In this document: piece by piece, positions 62,657 through 64,000 of the stretch
Position numbering within the stretch: position 1 is the stretch's first letter
How the letters are laid out: each line of letters begins with the position of its first letter
Source of the DNA: Stygiobacter sp. RIFOXYC2_FULL_38_25
GTDB lineage: Bacteria > Bacteroidota > Ignavibacteria > Ignavibacteriales > Melioribacteraceae
Length of the DNA stretch: 64,000 bases
Assembly (NCBI GenBank): GCA_001803165.1
Contig: MHAZ01000006.1
Span: 1,428 to 65,427 of the forward strand
Direction: 5' to 3'
Made by a program: the position numbers and the translations under genes
Notes under the pieces: generated by a model
The model's input: the letters and a program-made list of their open reading frames with translations, nothing else
What the model was told of the DNA's origin: nothing
Database searches by the model: none

Positions 62657-63811
62657 TTAAGCTAATACTTCGGCTAAAACTGCTACAGCTTTATCCAAAT
62701 CTTCATAGCTGATTGTTAATGGCGGCAGAAGTCTAAGAACCGTTGTTCCAGCCGGAAGTGAAAGAATTCCTTTTTCAAGCAGTTCAACTATAACAGGTTG
62801 AGATTTATCTTTGAGCTCAATTCCGATCATCAAACCAATTACACGAATCTCGCGGACTTTGCTAAGCTGATGAGCAGATAATTTTTCCTTGAAATACTTT
62901 CCTTTTGCTTCGGCTTGTTTCCACAATTTGTTATCTATCATATAATCAATTGAGGCAGTTCCGGCAGCACAGGCTAGTGGATTTCCGCCGAATGTTGAAC
63001 CGTGTTTTCCTTTTTCAATTTGAATTTTATCTGAACAAAGCAGTGCGCCCATCGGGAAACCGCCGGCAATTGATTTAGCGACTGTCATCATATCAGCTTC
63101 AATTCCATATTGCTCAATCGCGAACATTGTTCCGGTGCGGCAGAAGCCGGTCTGTATTTCATCAATGATGAGCATGATGCCCTTCTCATTACATAGCTCT
63201 CTTACTTGTTGGAAATATTCTTTCTGTCCAATGTTGATTCCGCCTTCACCTTGCACTAATTCTAAAATAATTCCGGCTGTTTGATCATCTGCAGCCTCGG
63301 CAAGTTTTTCAAAATTGTTGTATGGAACAAAAGAAAAACCGGGAACGAGCGGCTCGAAAATATCTCTGTATTCTTTCTTATAGGTAGCACTTAACGCGCC
63401 GTAAGTTCTTCCATGAAAACCTTTCATGGCTGAGATGAACTTTGTCTTTTTTGTATTTGATCTCGCAAACTTGATTGCGGCTTCCACTGCCTCGGTGCCG
63501 GAATTTGTGAGGAAAGCTCTCGTTAAATTCTTTGGTGCAACGCTGAACAACTTTTCTAGAAATATTGCTTTTGCATCATTGTAAAAAGTATTAGCACAAG
63601 TAATCAATGTTCCGGCTTGTTTGGAAATTGCTTCAACGACTTTTTCGTTACAATGACCAACATTAGCAACAGAAATACCGGAAGCTAAATCAATGTATTC
63701 CTTACCCTGATCGTCCCAAACGCGTGAGTCTTTTCCCTTAACCAGTACAACGTCTCTGCGCGGATAAACATCTAATTCATATTGTTGGATTAATGCTTTG
63801 TAGTCTTTCAT
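62657..63811 (-). CDS. argD: Acetylornithine aminotransferase
   Basis: Class-III PLP aminotransferase of 384 residues: LASGISVANVGHCNEKVVEA, FLTNSGTEAVEAAIKFAR, KGFHGRTYGALSAT, LIIDEIQTGFCRTG and the Schiff-base lysine in TVAKSIAGGFPMGA. Converts N-acetylglutamate semialdehyde to N-acetylornithine. ATG at 63811 with AAGGAG upstream. It follows argB by 14 nt. Confidence 0.93.
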   Translation of the reverse strand: MKDYKALIQQYELDVYPRRDVVLVKGKDSRVWDDQGKEYIDLASGISVANVGHCNEKVVEAISKQAGTLITCANTFYNDAKAIFLEKLFSVAPKNLTRAFLTNSGTEAVEAAIKFARSNTKKTKFISAMKGFHGRTYGALSATYKKEYRDIFEPLVPGFSFVPYNNFEKLAEAADDQTAGIILELVQGEGGINIGQKEYFQQVRELCNEKGIMLIIDEIQTGFCRTGTMFAIEQYGIEADMMTVAKSIAGGFPMGALLCSDKIQIEKGKHGSTFGGNPLACAAGTASIDYMIDNKLWKQAEAKGKYFKEKLSAHQLSKVREIRVIGLMIGIELKDKSQPVIVELLEKGILSLPAGTTVLRLLPPLTISYEDLDKAVAVLAEVLA

Positions 63812-63825
63812 CTTTTTCTCCTTAT

Positions 63826-64000
63826 CTAAGAAATTGTAGTACCTTTACCGTTGAGCGCATCTAATATCGGATGCTCTGTACGTCCGTCTGAAATTATTAC
63901 TGTTGTGTCTCCACCATCGAACAATTTTCTAATGGCAAGTATTTTTCTTTTCATCCTTCCTTCAACTTTTTCCTCCATTGCCACTAATTCGGCTTTGGAC
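63826..64000 (-). CDS. argB: Acetylglutamate kinase, C-terminal part
   Basis: The minus strand from the window edge encodes about 57 residues ending in VIISDGRTEHPILDALNGKG, the C-terminal signature of ArgB-type acetylglutamate kinases, then a TAG stop. Amino-terminal part lies beyond the window. With argD immediately downstream it indicates an arginine biosynthesis operon. Confidence 0.85.
   Translation of the reverse strand, partial: SKAELVAMEEKVEGRMKRKILAIRKLFDGGDTTVIISDGRTEHPILDALNGKGTTIS

Overview
The window reads as chromosome from a free-living Gram-negative bacterium of the Bacteroidota/Chlorobi side of the tree, most likely an Ignavibacteria-type organism. The case rests on gene content (ferredoxin-dependent 2-oxoacid oxidoreductase KorAB, complex I genes, HydE/HydG maturases, a TonB receptor paired with a DUF5686-like outer-membrane protein, a Tat-exported GH109-like enzyme) and on promoters carrying the Bacteroidota-type TAnnTTTG element. 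No ribosomal RNA is present, so the placement is inference. Coding density is high, and most genes lie on the minus strand between 6.5 and 23 kb and between 28 and 42 kb.

Layout. 1-6.5 kb (+): the 3' end of metY, aspartate kinase and metX (aspartate-family and methionine synthesis), then a phosphohexomutase and glucose-6-phosphate isomerase. 6.5-16.3 kb (-): an orphan histidine kinase, typA, two small orphan membrane proteins, and a hydG-hydE-lipoprotein-DUF58 run, then an LD-carboxypeptidase. 16.4-22 kb (-): a complete phosphate regulon (OprP-like porin, pstS, pstC, pstA, pstB, phoU) with two well-formed Pho boxes of 11-bp-spaced TGTTAA repeats. 22-23.5 kb: a PlsC-like acyltransferase and a tRNA-Pro-Arg-His-Glu operon. 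23.5-28 kb (+): a lolC/E-lolC/E-lolD lipoprotein export set, overlapped by a GH109-like gene. 28-42.6 kb: pepA, nrnA, korAB, nadE, a PspC/LiaF-like envelope pair, small enzymes, prfB (RF2) with a +1 programmed frameshift at an unusual UAA, a split AtuA pair, miaA and pcm. 42.6-46 kb (+): UPF0316, tRNA-Gly, tRNA-Cys with partial duplicated copies, and a six-hairpin glycosidase. 46-51.1 kb: the accessory segment, with a 1394-residue NACHT/STAND-like NTPase ending in a PD-(D/E)XK nuclease-like domain, bracketed by 63-bp near-identical REP-type repeats and followed by a REP-associated HUH transposase. 51-57.4 kb (-): VOC protein, DUF5686-like protein, TonB receptor, HDOD regulator. 57.6-64 kb (-): nuoABCD-(four-helix-bundle gene)-nuoEF, argD and the end of argB.

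The core genes describe a cell making methionine, arginine and NAD, running a ferredoxin-linked TCA step into complex I, responding to phosphate limitation with porin plus Pst, and building a lipoprotein-rich outer membrane. The most unusual items are the REP-bracketed NTPase-nuclease gene (a candidate single-gene anti-phage system), the prfB frameshift site with UAA, the tRNA-Cys locus with remnants interrupted by small palindromes, and the insertion-like gene inside the nuo operon.
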